This document shows, piece after piece, positions 43,893-56,867 of a DNA stretch of 64,000 nt. The stretch is from assembly GCF_030445035.2 (NCBI RefSeq), contig NC_080683.1:116793225-116857224 (forward strand). The letters are read 5' to 3'. The stretch comes from Dasypus novemcinctus (taxonomy: Eukaryota > Chordata > Mammalia > Cingulata > Dasypodidae). Under the pieces are notes generated by a model. The model searched no databases, was not told the origin of the DNA, and worked only from the letters and a program-made list of their open reading frames with translations. The position numbers and the translations under genes were made by a program. How positions within the stretch are numbered: the stretch's first letter is position 1; each line of letters begins with the position of its first letter.

Positions 43893-44176
43893 GGCTAATA
43901 GCTCTTTTCTCTTCCCAGGGCCTCTGCCATATCTAATGAGCCTTCTCTCTGCTCCTCTGTGTGCTTACTTCCCGGGCTCCAGCACTGAAACTCCAAACTC
44001 CCTTCTCTGTGGTGCAGTTTCTCTGTGAGATGCAACATCCAACTGACATGGCCCAATCAAAGCCTTGATCATTATTTAATCAAGTAAAAGCGAAACCTCT
44101 GAATCCAATATAATCTAATATGCCCGGAGGGACAGACCTGTTTACCAACACAATCCTCCATCTATTTTCGAAATTC

Positions 44177-45182
44177 CTATTCCATATCAAATATGGAATA
44201 TTTGGAATAGTGTGAACTATTGATGTTCAATATTTTCAACACCAATAGCTCTTTTTTTGAAGTAAATAAATTGCTCCAAATGCCAGTTAAGAAAATAAAA
44301 GGAAAATATGTTAATTCAAGGTTTTGTACATCAAGCAGCAGAAAATGAAATTGGGGTTTCCACAGGTTCCTGACTTTGTAGAACAAATAAGCAGGGACTA
44401 GGGAGAAATGGAGCACAGAATATACAGAGAAATGAATCTCCCAAAGGTGTGGGCATCTAAGCTCTGTTAAATTTCAGAAACCAAAACCAGTCCTTGCCCA
44501 ATTCAATGAACTCTCTCTCTCCTTGTGTGAGATCCTAGCCTGCATAGAAGGCACGACAGCTGGCAGTGCCACTAGGTAGGCCAGAAGGTGAAGTTAAATG
44601 AGAATTTTCTACCAGGTAGGGAGCAGAAGAATTTGTAACATGATTGTTTCATGTGAAATGTCATTTGGTTTGGGAAAGAAGAAAGTGACAATTAATGGGG
44701 ACCCCTCCTCTGCCTCACTTCAGGCATGAAATGCTGGCATTGGACACCCCCGTCCCTTGTCCCTTCACCCCTGTTGTGAGAATCCAGCTTCACAGGCGCA
44801 GGCTGCCCCAGCGCCTCTGCCCGGGCCAGATTTGCTTCACTTCTTCCTTTCTATGTGCTTTGCTTGCAGCTGATCAACAGTTTGTCTCATTAAAGCATCA
44901 TTATTAATTATTCTTAGGCATGATGTGGGTGTGATAGTTATTATCTTTTATTATTCTAAAATTATTTTTAGAGATATATATTGATATATTTACAGATGAA
45001 ATGATATGATGTCTGAGATCTACTTTCAAATAAATCAAGGGGTGGGAGAAGGGCTGACAATCCATGAGCTGGTAATTGTTGGCACGGGGTATTGGGTATC
45101 TGCTGGCTCATTATATTCTCTATTTTTGTATATATTTGACATTTTTCAAAGCAACAGTAAAAAGCTTTAAACTTTTATCTAT
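44177..45182. other. intergenic, nothing recognised
   Basis: AT-rich, with a short inverted motif ATTCCATATCAAATATGGAAT at 44179-44199. No gene. Confidence 0.4.
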
Positions 45183-45655
45183 AAGACGCCACCTTTTTTT
45201 TTTTTTTAAAGAGGCACAATGTTTAGTTGGTCTCTTTGCATTTTTTTTTTTAAGATTTATTTATTTCTCTCCCCTTCCCCCCCACCCCAGTTGTCTGTTC
45301 TCTGTGTCTATTTGCTGCATCTTCTTTCTTTGTCTGCTTCTGTTGTCAGCGGCTCGGGAATCTGTGTTTCTTTTGGTTGCGTCATCTTGTTGCGTCAGCT
45401 CTCCATGTGTGCGGTGCCATTCCTGGGCAGGCTGCACTTTCTTTTGCACGGGGCGACTCTCCTTGCACGTGGGGCTCCCCTATGCGGGGGACACCCCTGT
45501 GTGGCACAGCACTCCTTGAGTGCATCAGCACTGCGCATGGGCCACCTGCACACGGGTCAAGGAGGCCCGGGGTTTGAACCGCGGACCTCCCATGTGGTAG
45601 ATGGATGCCCTAACCACTGGGCCAAGTCTGCCGCCAAGATGGCACCTTTATAAAA
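45183..45655 (-). mobile_element. DAS SINE (with a shorter T-run fragment before it)
   Basis: The full SINE is 45239-45637, with head GTGGTTAGGGCATCCATCTA on the minus strand. A preceding T-run at 45194-45207 and AAAGAGGCACAATG form a partial unit. Flanks AAGACGCCACCTTT (45183) and AAGATGGCACCTTT (45636) look like a diverged target duplication. Confidence 0.88.
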
Positions 45656-45749
45656 GTCTTTTGGTCATTGGATGCCATTTCAGTGTTAATAAGGACCTAA
45701 GTATTTAATCTAATGACCATGGGGTGCTGTGTTAAATACTTTCCATACA

Positions 45750-46140
45750 TCTTAGTTTGCCAGAGCTGCTATGACAAATACCACACAATGGCTTGGTTCA
45801 AACAACAGGAATTTATGGTCTTGTTGTTTGGAAGCTAGAACGCTGGCTTCCTCCCGGGAAATGCCCCAGGTCTGGCTTGCCGCAATCCTCCAGGTTCCTT
45901 GGCTTGCGCCCCTCCGCACTGCTTTTCACTTGCAACGTTCAGACCACAAGGGGCTACAGTGGTGTCCAGGAAGATCTGGCCAGTCGCTCCGCTCATTGTT
46001 GAGCCATCTGAGAAAACCTTCCCTGAGCTTCTGCTGAGGGACAGGACTGTGAAGTCCCTCGCAAAGCTATGCTCCTTTCTCCTGCCAGGTGCTGGTAGCC
46101 TCGGGCCCCGCACTCCGTAACCTTCTTCAGAAAAGTGTTT
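45750..46140 (-). repeat. MLT1-like MaLR LTR
   Basis: CTTAGTTTGCCAGAGCTGC, TATGACAAATACCAC and CAACAGGAATTTATGG are the reversed 3' end of MLT1-type LTRs. The remainder to about 46140 fits but is diverged. Confidence 0.7.
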
Positions 46141-46760
46141 ACAGACCAGTCTGCAGGAGAGCTGGTGGTGTCCACCAGAGGGGTCGGATGGACGGGGCTT
46201 CTGCTCCAGGCCCTTTCTCATCCCATGATTTGTTAAGCAGCGGGGAACTTGAACTCAAACACCGCCTTTCCCCCCGCAGACCTACAGAGAAGCCTCCACT
46301 TGCAGTCCCAATAACTGGGAAACGGTTCTTGTCTGCTGGGGCCGCAGTCGCTCTGCTGAGAGATGTTGACCTTTAAAACAACTCTGCCTTTCTGGAAATA
46401 ATTGAACATGTTATTCAAAATAATGTCTGGACTTGAAGTCAGGGAAAAAGGAACTGCTCTATTCAGACACAGGCTACGTAAGCATCATGACTAATCTGCC
46501 CAAGTTCAGTTTTGATGAATTTTAGGAGTAGGGGCACAAATACATCATTTAAAAATCCCCTTTCGTAGAACTTGAGCCTGGAAAGCTCTTCCTGGCATAA
46601 CCAGAACCCAGTCAGTGGCCCGCCCCCCACTGCTTCCCCTCTGGTGCAGCCACCACCATCTCCTGCCTGCCTTGGGGCCACAGGCTCCTGCTGGCCCTGC
46701 TCCTGTCCTCTTCTGCTTTTAAAAAAGATTTCACGTCTTTTTAAAGGTCCAGTTTGAACC
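46141..46760. other. intergenic, nothing recognised
   Basis: Unique-looking sequence without a supported gene. Confidence 0.35.
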
Positions 46761-46769
46761 TCGGTGCAG

Positions 46770-47260
46770 ACCTTCCCACAACTTCCCACCTCTCTCAGAA
46801 TGAAGTCAGCTTGACAATCCCCCCGGTGGTCCTAGAGGACTTGGCTGCAGGGATTTCACATTCTTCTCCTACAAGCTCCTGACCAAAGCCGGTACAGATG
46901 GCTCTTGGTAGCACATCCCCCGGCCGGGGTCTTTTGCTTGCTGTCCCCTCTTCCCGAATGCTCCTCCTGGGTGAGGGAGGCTCCTTGCCTCACCTCCTTG
47001 GTGTCTTAATGTGAATTCCGCCAGGACGGGCCCAAATGGCAACGTCTCGCCCACCTGCTGTCCCCTTTGTCAGCTTGATCGTTCTTCGCTTACCATCATT
47101 TGATAGACTTTGCGTCTTATTTTATTTTTACTGTCTGTCTCCCCCTCTAAATTGCAAGGCCCACGGGGGCAGGGAGGTGTGCTTTGTGCACTCCTTTATC
47201 CCCAGCATTTTGAACCGCGCTGGATACCCAGTTAGCACTTAATGCATAGCTGGTGAAGCC
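46770..47260 (+). repeat. L2 LINE fragment
   Basis: CCCGAATGCTCCTCCTGGG, TTGCCTCACCTCC, CTAAATTGCAAGGCCCACG and CCCAGTTAGCACTTAATGC follow the L2 3' end order. Confidence 0.75.
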
Positions 47261-47530
47261 ATGGAAAAGAAGGCAATATTAGCCACTGACGTGAATTTAC
47301 TCGATTTAAGCTGAAAGAACAGGAGGCTGCTTTACTGTTAGGGGTCCTGAGGGGAGAGGACTGGCATTCTCTGGCTGTGGCCCAATCAGAAACACAGGGG
47401 CAGTGTCAGCCTTCGCACAATGCTGCGACTGCCACTGGGATCGCAGCTGGACAAATCAGCTGTGGGTCTGAGAACTGACTGCTCCTTAAGGGCTGGGTAC
47501 CTTTCCCTGAGAAATCATCCGTGTGCTTTT
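47261..47530. other. intergenic, nothing recognised
   Basis: No feature seen. Confidence 0.35.
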
Positions 47531-48228
47531 CTGGGTGTATGGGATTGTATTTCTTTGGCAAATTTTCTAATTCTAATTCTTCTATGAGGATTAGTCCATT
47601 TAATTTTCTCTCTTCTACATTCAGTTTGAGCTAATTCTATTGTCTTTAGAAAATTAGCCATTTCATTTATGCTTTTATGTTTAGAGTTTATGTTTGTGTT
47701 TAGAGTTGAGCAAATTAGTTAATCCCTCATGATTTATTCAATTCCTCTGTTTCTGTGGTTTCCCTTTTCTCATTTCCTATTTTGAGTAATGGTATTTTCT
47801 CCCTTGTTTTCTTATTTTACTTTAAATACTTACTACTAGTTACTTAACTTTTTACAAGTTTTCAAGGACCCAGATTTTGTAATTAGTTATGTATTCTATT
47901 TTTAAAAAAAGATTTCATGTCTCATTCCTTTTATGCTTTTCAGTTCCTTCCGTTTTCTTTTTATTTAATTTGTTGTTCTTTTTAATAATTCCTGGAGTAA
48001 GATGCCTATTTAATTTGCTTCGTTCTTTCTTTTTTATCAATATAGGTATTTACACCAGGAATATACTCTGAAATGTCTGCTATAGGTTCCCCTGGGCTCT
48101 GCAAGGTGATATTTTCATTAATTTTTTTCTTTAGCTATTCTGCAATTTAGATTAATTTTTCTGATCCCAAGGATTATTTAAGAGAGGATTAAAAACAAAA
48201 TTTCCAAGTGGAAGAGATTTTTTTAATT
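47530..48228 (-). mobile_element. old L1 ORF2 fragment, antisense
   Basis: CCTCATGATTTATTCAATTC, CTATTTTGAGTAATGG and TTTTCAAGGACCCAG resemble L1 ORF2 read backwards. Highly decayed. Confidence 0.6.
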
Positions 48229-48229
48229 A

Positions 48230-50215
48230 AAAATTTTTTCTTTTTAAAGAAGATTTAGATTACCTAAATATTAACATAAAAAATATAGAGAATTCCCATA
48301 AACCCTACACCCCTTCCCCTCCCACACTTACCCTTATTAACAACATCTTTCATTAGCGTGATTCATTTGTTACAATTGAACACATATTGAAGCATTGCTA
48401 CTAGCCATGGACTGTAGTTTACATTATAGTTTATACTTTACACTAAACAATTCTATAGGCGTTAAGAAAATGTGTAATGGTCTATATCCATCATTGCAAA
48501 ATGTTCCCATGTTACACCTATTCTTCCCTCTCCCTCCTCTCAGAACTTCTGGTGGCCACTGCCTTTATATCAATGATTCAAGTTCTTCCATTGTTAGAAT
48601 GATAATAAGTCTACTTTAGTCCACAGTTGCATTCCCCCTTATGTTTGCTCATTCCTCAGTCTTGAGGATTTTGGGATGGTGATAACTGTTTGTTTTTTTT
48701 TAGGAGTTACTGGGATTGAACCAAGGACCCCATACATGGGAAGCAGGCACTCAACCACCGAGTTATATTTGCTCCCCCATGAGAGTTGATTTTTTCATTT
48801 ATTTGTTTTTTTTAGGAGGTACCAGGGATCAAACCTGGGATCTCGTACATGGGAAGCAGGTGCTCAACCACTTGAGCTACATATGTTCCCCTACCCATTC
48901 TGTTTCTGATTGAGAGGGGTTTAGATCCCATGGGGCAGATGGTTGAAACTGTCTTGCTGTCAGTTGTGGCTACTCTTTGTTTTTTGGGGGATGGGTGTTG
49001 TCCATTATCATCCTTTTGTTAATTGTCCTGGGCTATCCAATGAACTAGAGAGTAGGTTTGGCAACTCTGCTGAGCTTCAAGGCTCAACTGACATGAACAG
49101 ACCAAAGATTTAAGTCTCTGGGACATATATTTAATGAGTATAGTGCTAATTATATGTTCAAATAAAAGGGTAGGCAGAAGAGTCATGTGTAAGAAAATTA
49201 TAAATGAGTCTAACAATCTAACTCTGTTACATTGGGGAGCATATATTCCACTGACAGTGTGCTGAATTCCTGAGATTGTCTGCCCTGCCTATAGTGTCTA
49301 GATGTCTCTAGAGCCCTCAGGAGTCCCCTTGCTTGAAGCACTGTTTACTGTGACAATCAATGAGATCCTGCTGAGATATGCATAAGATTAATTTCTGGGG
49401 AATGACTCACTTTGAAATCTCTTATCCATCAAAATTCATTTGTATTTAATATTTCCTCCTTTGGTCAAGGTCTTTTTCCAAATAACTTGCTAGTTGGTGC
49501 TTGATAACAAAACTTCAGTGCCAGGGAGGCTCATCCCCTGGAGTCATGTCCCACATGGCGGGGGGGGGGGGGGAGGTAGTGTGTTTATATGATGGGTTTG
49601 GCTTAGAGAAAGGTAACATTTGAATAAAAATGAGGACTTCAGGAGGTAACTCTTTGGCAATATGTAATAATAGACTAAGTTTCATTTCACAAGAATAGGT
49701 TCGTAAGTACAGTCATCAATAACAAGGGCCTGGTATAATGGTCTGTCCTTCTTTGCTTAGCACTGCCCATGTACTTGGGGGATTCTTGTCACTCTATTAG
49801 AGAATGTAGCAGAACTTCCCAGGATGGGAATTCAATATTCTTTCAGTTATTATGTGGGTCTCCATCCAATGAGCCAATGCCCCATGACCACTTGAACATA
49901 CTCATATGCTATAGAGGCATGCCCTAGGTGTGCCCCTCCCCATGCATCCCCCCATCACCAACACCCTATACCAGTGATCCTTCCCTGCCACAGCTGTGAT
50001 GCTTCTGTGATCCAAAACTTCCCTGAAAACAAGGCCAAAAAAATAAACAAATAAAAATAAAAATGAAATAATAGTAAAGTAACAAATAAAATACAAAAAA
50101 TAAAGGTAAAAATAAAAAATAATAAAGTAAAATAAAAAATATTTTTCAATGTGTCTTTCATCACTGTAAGATCTGTTATCTTTTATGAACAGTGACAATT
50201 TCTTCCATATGTTCC
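48230..50215 (-). repeat. family X repeat, longest copy
   Basis: Begins at the 3' end (GAAGATTTAGATTACC, ATTCCCATAAACCC). It contains CCAGGGAGGCTCATCCCC at 49525 and GTACTTGGGGGATTCTTG at 49770. A SINE pair interrupts it at 48688-48893 and a G-run lies at 49559-49573. Confidence 0.7.
48688..48893 (-). mobile_element. two short tRNA-like SINE units
   Basis: TTTTAGGAGTTACTGGGATTG and TTTTAGGAGGTACCAGGG begin the two units. Each ends in a reversed tRNA-like head (CACTCAACCACCGAG, GCTCAACCACTTGAG). Confidence 0.85.
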
Positions 50216-50462
50216 CCATTGTCTTATTTTTTTCAATTTATTTTCAAAGAAGCTTTAGGTTACAGAAAAGCCACTTAGCAAATATAGGGGATTTTAACTT
50301 GGAATCTATTTTTATTAATCATTTGACTATTTATTAAGTCTGGTAAAATAGTTCCTGTGGATGACCGGTATTGATGGACAACCCTAAAAATGACCAGATT
50401 GTGGAACAGTTTTTTAAAGTAATACTTTTTTAAAAAGTACATACCCTTTCCTGAAAGAAAAA

Positions 50463-50660
50463 AGGGGGGTAGTGGATGTAGGCCAAGTGGTTGAGCACTA
50501 GCTTCCCATGTATGAGGTCCCAGTTTCAATCTCTGGTATCTCCTAAAAACAAATGAGAAAACCATCTCTCCTTGAGGAGAAGGTGTAGCTCGGTGGTTGA
50601 GCACCTGCTTCCCATATGAGAGGTCCTGGATTCAATTCCCAGTCCCTCTTAAAAAAAAGA
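50463..50660 (+). mobile_element. two short tRNA-like SINE units
   Basis: GTAGTGGATGTAGGCCAAG and GGAGAAGGTGTAGCTCGG start the units, with ATGAGGTCCCAGTTTCAATC and TCCTGGATTCAATTCCC as B-box regions and an A-run end. A family X fragment lies just before, at 50225-50290. Confidence 0.85.
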
Positions 50661-51164
50661 GGCAAACTCAAACTAGAGTGTGAGAATCTGGTGGAAGAAC
50701 TTTTTAATTTGAATTCTCATCTTTGTTTTTTCATAATTTCCATAGGGGAAGAAAAACATGCTGACTTACACAACTGTGCTTAATTTGGAAATCCCCTCTT
50801 ACATTGCTTTGCTTTCTGAAAGTTAAAGGACAGAGAGATGGATTAGCATTAACTTAAATTATTATTTAAATACAAAGATGAAATATGGTAGGCAGCTGCT
50901 TAAGTGTAGTATAAATCCAACAACATATACCATGGACTTTTAAACAACAATAAAATTCCTCATCAATCTCAGAATAAGACAATACATTTTGCATTTTAAA
51001 ATAAAGTATTTCTTGTACTATTTTATTGCAGCACTGTGGGAAACCACCATAAGTAACTTATTCAAATGTATTTTCAGTTTCACCTATGGCTATTTCTGTA
51101 TGGGATGCCAGTTGATACACCTGACACATATTCAAAGAGAAGTGGAAGGCTTAAAGCTCTTCTT
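50661..51164. other. intergenic, nothing recognised
   Basis: AT-rich, no gene or clear repeat. Confidence 0.35.
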
Positions 51165-52580
51165 TTTTTTCATTTTCTCATTTTTATTTTATTATTATCT
51201 TCTTTTCTAAAGACAAACATATCACACAAATGTTACATTAAAAAAATAAGAGGTTCCCATATACCCCACTCCCCACACCCCCTAATCCTCCCAAATCGAC
51301 AACTTCTTTCATTAGTGTGGTACATTCATTGCGTTGGATGAGTATGTTTTGGAACAATGCTACAGAGCATGTATTATAGTTTATGTTGTAGTTTACACTC
51401 TTTCCTCTTCCATTCCGTGGGTTATACAGGATATATAGTGTCCTGCATTTGTCTCTGTAATATCATTCAGGACAACCCCAAGTTCCGAAAATGCACCAAT
51501 ATCACACCCCATTTCCCTCTCTCTGCCTTCAGCAACTCTCATGGCCACTTTCTCCACATCAATGATATAATTTCTTCCATTGCTAGAGTCACAATATTTC
51601 TATAGTAGAATACCAGTAAGTCCACTCTAGTCCATATTTTATTCTTCCATCCTGAAGACCCTGGGATGGCGATGCCACTCCACCTCTAAATTGAGAGGGG
51701 GCTTAGATCCTATGTAGCTGATGGATGGAATTCTCCTGCTTGCAGCTGTAGACTCTCTTGGTTCCCTAGTGTGGTACTTGAGCATACTCACCTCCCTGTT
51801 AGCCGACCTGGGTAAGTCCAATGAACTGGAGAATAGGTGTTGCAACTCTGCTGAGGCTCAGGGCCCAGGTGGCACATAGGAAGTCCAAAGATTCAATTCT
51901 CCTGAGCATACATCAACCCCAGTGCCAACCACAGGTCCAGTAAAAGTGACAAAAGAGGCATGCATAGAGAAGTCACATCTGAGTCCCACTCTATCATGCT
52001 CAGAAGCACGAATTCCAAATTAAGGTCCACTGGCAAGGCACTGAGCTCCAGAGCCATCTATCATGACTGTAGGACCTGGGTGTCTCTGTAACCCTCAGGA
52101 ACACCACTACCTAGGGTTGTTTCTACCTTGACTGTCTCTGAGATCCTGCTGAGACACGCATAAGTATAACCCCTCTGATGACCTCCCGACTCATTTTGAA
52201 GTCTTTTAGCCATATAAACTCATTTGTTTTACCATTTCCGTCTTTTATTCAAGGTCTTTTTTAGTTGCATCACCAGCTGGTGCTTGGTAGTAACCCCTCA
52301 GCACCAGGGAGGCTCAGCCCCAGAGTCATGTCCCACACTGGTGAAAGGTAATGCATTTACATGCTGAGTTTGAGCAATATGGAGGCTCTCAGGAGGTAAC
52401 TCTTAGGCACCCTGCAGCTCTAGGCCTAGTTGTAATTTCAAGCACACAAGCTCATAAGCATAGTCATCATTATCAAGGGCCCATCATTAGACCTTCCTTC
52501 TTCACTAATCTTTGCCCTCGTACTTGGGGGATTATTGCTGCTCCATTGGTGAGTGCAGCAGAGTTTCCTAGAATGTCATC
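51165..52580 (-). repeat. family X repeat, long copy
   Basis: Landmarks in the reversed order of 4080-5815: AAGAGGTTCCCATATACCCC, TGGGATGGCGATGCCACTCC, CAGCACCAGGGAGGCTCAG, GTACTTGGGGGATTATTGC. Confidence 0.75.
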
Positions 52581-53395
52581 TTTTACATATTTAATTAGAG
52601 ACATTATTCCACTGTGGGAAAAGCCTAGACTTTGGAGATAAGTGAAAACCCGAGTTTGAATCCATCACAAGACACCTCTTTGGGCTTCACCTACTCACCA
52701 TGGAGTCCACAAAGTCCAGTGGGATGCCATATCTCATTCCCCTCAAATCTCCACAGACCCAGAGCACTCACTAATTTTGTGTGATTTCTGGGGTCTCTGG
52801 ACTCTAATTGAACCCATTTAAACACCCCATATTTCCCCAAAATAGGGGCTATACCTCAACAGCATGGAAGACTCTTACCTTCTCCCTACCCCATGTACCC
52901 CCTCCACCAAGCATGGACTCCAGTCTTAGGTGACCCCTGAGGCTTCTGAGCTGCACTTATCCCAGCCCCTCTGCCTTTTCCCTCCTAATATCACCCCTGC
53001 CCCCCATCCACCACCCACCCCCAGCTCCATAATTCCCCAGCCTGCCCTCCTCAACGTTTCATTTACACTCTAGGTTCCCACCATGTTGTAGTCACAAGGT
53101 ATAACTCTTTGTTTTCTAGTTTACCGGAATAAAATATAATTTTCCTGTGTTCCAGTTTCCTCACTTGGAAATTTTAAAAAATGTGAAACATTTGGCACCG
53201 GGTAGCGAGCAGGCAATAAGGTAATCATTGTCAAAGCATATGACCCCTAGGGCAGTGTGACAGCTGCCCTGATGTTCCCCAAGAAGGTGGGCTTTAAGCA
53301 GGAATCCTAATGAGTGGAAAAGAGGAGTCGTCCCAGGCCTGGAGAGAATTAGATATGACTGGTTCCATCCTAGACAAGAAAGGGAAAGTTGAAAT
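52581..53395. other. intergenic, possible MIR traces
   Basis: GACTTTGGAGATAAGTG with ACACCTCTTTGGGCTTC (52629-52688) and CCAGTTTCCTCACTTGG (53152) resemble reversed MIR. The rest, a C-rich tract at 52860-53050, is unassigned. Confidence 0.4.
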
Positions 53396-54102
53396 AATCG
53401 AAAATGAGCAACTCTATAGATGGCATATCTAGGTAGAAGTAAAAATCAACTCTGAATTTGGCAACTGGTGAAGGAGAGCAGTATTCTTTAAAAAAATAAA
53501 ACAGTAGCTAGAGAAATTAGGAGAGGAAAAAAAATAAAAGTTATTCAAACTGGAAAGGAAGAAATGGAACTATCTGCTTGAAGATAACGTGATCTTATAT
53601 ATAGAAAATCCAAAGGAGTCACAAAAAGCTGTTAGAACTAAGAAATGAATTCAGCAAAGTGGCAAAGCAATTGCAAAAATGCAAAAATCGATTGTGTTTC
53701 GTTCAGTAGCAATGAATGATCTGAAAAAGAAAATCAAGAAAATGATTCCATTTACAACAGCATCTAAAAGAATAAAATATCTAGTGATAAATTTAATCAA
53801 AGATATAAAAGATTTGTCCACTGAAAACTATAAGACACTGCCAAAGGAAATGAAAAAATACTTAAATAAATGGCAAGACATCCCATGTTCATGGATTTGA
53901 AAACTTAATATTGTTAAGGTGTCAATTTTATCCACAGTGATCTATAATTCAATGCATTCCTTATCAAATCCCAGCAGCCCTTTTTGCAGAAATGAAAAAG
54001 CCAATCCTTAAATTCATATGGAACTGCAAGGGGCCCTGAATAGCCAAAGAACAAAGTTGAAGGACTCACACTTCCCAATTTAAACTTGTACTACAAAGCC
54101 AG

Positions 54103-54714
54103 TGTAGCAGTTTGATATGGTTCATGAATTCCAAAAATAGATATTGGATTATGTTTGTAAACTGGTCTGTACCTGGACGTGATTAAATTATGATTAGGGC
54201 TTTGATCAGGCCATGTCAGTAGGGTGTTGAGTCCCTGCCCCGGGATGGCTGGGGACTCACAGAGAAAAGACTTGGCAAAGGACAGAGTTGGACTTTTGAT
54301 GTTGGAATCTTAAACTGGAGCCCGAGGAAGTCAGCACAAGAGGAGCTTGGTCGTGAGGACCAAGAGAAGGCCCCGGGAAGAGAAACAAACCATTTGCCTA
54401 ATAATCTGCAGGTGGCCTTGTGGAGAGAGGCAACACCTAGAGAGCCTCACAGTCTATACATGACCTTGTGGAGAAAACAGAGGGGCTGGGCCCTGAAAGA
54501 AATGAGCCCCAGGAAGAGAGGAACCCAGGAAGCCTGAACCCTCGCAGACATCGGCAGCCATCTGGCTCCAACACATGGAAAAGACTTTGGTGAGGAAAGT
54601 AACTTATGCTTTATGGCCTGGGAACTGTAAACTCCTACCCCAAATAAATACCCTTTATTAAAGCCAACCAATTTCTGGTATGTTGCATCAGCGCCCCTTT
54701 GACTGACTAATACA
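54103..54714 (+). repeat. MaLR-like solo LTR inside L1
   Basis: Starts TGTAGCAGTTTGATATGG, ends GACTGACTAATACA, 612 bp, with AAATAAATACCC as polyadenylation region at 54642-54653. No exact 5-bp duplication is visible (GCCAG versus ACTGG). Confidence 0.9.
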
Positions 54715-54810
54715 ACTGGAGTAATCAAAACAATTGTGGTACTGGCAGAAGGACAGAGATATAGACTGATGGAACAGAACTGAAAGTTCAGAAATAGACC
54801 CACACATCCA

Positions 54811-55313
54811 TGACCAACTGATTTTTTCTTTAAAGATTTATTTTATTTATTTCTCCCCATCCCCTTGTTGTTTACAGTTGCTGTGCCTGTTCATCTTCTT
54901 GGTTTCTTTAGGAGGCACTGGGAACTGAACCTGGGACCTCTGATATCAAAGAGAGGCACCTAATTGCTTAAGCCACCCCCATTTCCTACTTTGCTGTGTC
55001 TCTCATTATGTCTTTCCTCTTGCATCTCTTGTAGCATCATCTTGTCATGTCAGCTCTCTGCCCTGCTCATCCTCCTTAGGAGGCACAGGGAATTGCTTAA
55101 GCCACCTCCATTCCCTGCTTTGTTGTATCTCTAGTCATCTTTTTCTTTCTGTGTCTCTTGTTACATCATCTTGCATCAGCTTGCTGCACCTTCCCATGGA
55201 ACCAGCCTGCTGTCTTCTTTAGGGGGCACCAGGAACTGAACCAGGACCTCCCATATGGTAGGTGGGAGCCCAATCACTTGAGCCACAACCACTTTCCTGA
55301 CCAACTGATTTTT
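54811..55313 (-). mobile_element. composite SINE with 16-bp target duplication
   Basis: The SINE sequence is 54827-55297, longer than a single unit, with GGAGGCACTGGGAACTGAAC and GGGGCACCAGGAACTGAACC as two reversed heads. TGACCAACTGATTTTT is exact at 54811-54826 and 55298-55313. Confidence 0.93.
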
Positions 55314-56439
55314 GATAAGGGTGCTAAGTACATGCAATGTGGAAAGAAGAATCTCATCAATAATTAGTGCTGGGAAAACTGGATATCCACATGCAAAAGA
55401 ATGAAGTTCAACCCCTACCTTAAAACATATACAAAAATTAACCAAAAACAGATGAAGGGCCTAAATATAAGAGCTAAAATCACTAAACACTTTGGGACAA
55501 ATCATGACCTGGGATTTGCAATGGATTCTTACATAGGATGCCAAAAGCAAGAGCAACAAAAGAAACAATAGATAAATTTAGCTCATCAAAATTAAAAGCA
55601 TTTGTGCATTATTAAAAAAGTGAAAAGACAATTTACAGGATGGGAGAAAATAGTTGCAAGCCATATATTGGGCAAAGGCTTGATATCTTGTATATATAAA
55701 GAACATTTATAATGCAACAACAAAAAGACAACTCAATTTAAAAATGGGCACAGTATACACATGATGGACTACTATTCGGCTTTAAGAATCAAATGAATGA
55801 GGGAAGCACATGACAACGTAGATGAACCTTGAGGATATTATGTTGAGTGAAATAAGCCAGACACAAAAGGGAATTTTTTATGGTCTCTCTAATGTGAACT
55901 AAATACAGTGAGTGAACTTATAGAGTTAAAACTATATAGTAGGTGACAGAACGTGGGTTGAGAAGGGATAGCTGATGCTGAAAGTATGTAAAATGTTGGA
56001 TAAGGTTGGTTGTAAATATGTTGAAATGGATAGAGTTGACGGCAGTGTACTATAATGAGTATAACTAACACTGATGATTCATAAATGTGATTGTGGCTGA
56101 AAAAGATAGTCTAGGGAGGTTAATGTTAATTGAAAGACAGCTAGAGGATAATCTACGGACTGTTTAACAGTGATTTTGGTGGTAGACGACTGTGATTAAT
56201 AATATGTATACAAGAATGTTCTTCCACTGCAAGGTATTAAGAATATGGTGATACCTGGGAAGAATACAACTAATGTAATTTATAGACTATAGCTAACAGT
56301 GATAATGTAATATTTTTGTAGCAAAGGCAAAGAAGGTACTATGTCAATGCTAAAGGTAAAAAAAGAATATGGGATTTAATTTTATGAGATATGAATCTTC
56401 TGAGATATGAATTTTATTATTTTACTTTTATTTTTTTTT

Positions 56440-56862
56440 AAAGTGGCTTTCTTTTTTTTTTTTTAAAGATTTCTTTCTTTCTTTCCCCTTCCCCCAGCTC
56501 CCCCCCGCCCTCCGCCCCAGTTGTCTGTTCTCTGTGTCTCTTTGCTGCGTGTTCTTCTTTGTCCGCTTCTGTTGTTGTCAGCCGCACGGGAATCTGTCTC
56601 TTTTAGTTGCATCATCTTGTGTCAGCTCTCCGTGTGTGCGGTGCCATTCCTGGGCAGGCTGCACTTTCTTTCGCGCTGGGCGACTCTCCTTATGGGGCGC
56701 ACTCCTTGCATGTGGGGCTCCTTTACGAGGGGACACCCCTGCGTGGCAGGGCACTCCTTGTGCGCATCAGCACTGTGCATGGGCCAGCTGCCCGGGGTTT
56801 GAACCACGGACCTCCCATGTAGTAGACGGACGCCCAAACCACTGGGCCAAGTCCGTTTCCCA
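56440..56862 (-). mobile_element. DAS SINE
   Basis: T-run at 56449-56464, body to 56862, reversed head CACTGGGCCAAGTCCGTTTCC. TTTATTATTTTA-type flanks on both sides suggest a target duplication. It is shorter than other copies because about 20 bp near the head (56785) are missing. Confidence 0.93.
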
Positions 56863-56867
56863 TTTAT

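Larger units (their letters stand above)
43215..44176 (-). repeat. MaLR-like LTR enlarged by SINE insertion and tandem duplication
   Basis: The plus strand starts TGTATTAGTCAGCAAAAG as in the full LTR. Two insertions are seen: A/T-rich plus SINE-like sequence at about 43400-43655, and a perfect 99-bp duplication at 43695-43892. The right end near 44176 is diverged. Confidence 0.85.
53396..56430 (+). mobile_element. L1 LINE, ORF2 to 3' UTR, split by LTR and SINE
   Basis: ORF2 pieces at 53520-54102 (AAGACATCCCATGTTCATGG), 54715-54826 (TGGAGTAATCAAAACAATTG) and 55314-55890 (GGTGCTAAGTACATGCAATG, then GAGTGAAATAAGCCAGACAC). The 3' UTR runs on to about 56430. Frames are broken by many stops. Confidence 0.88.
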
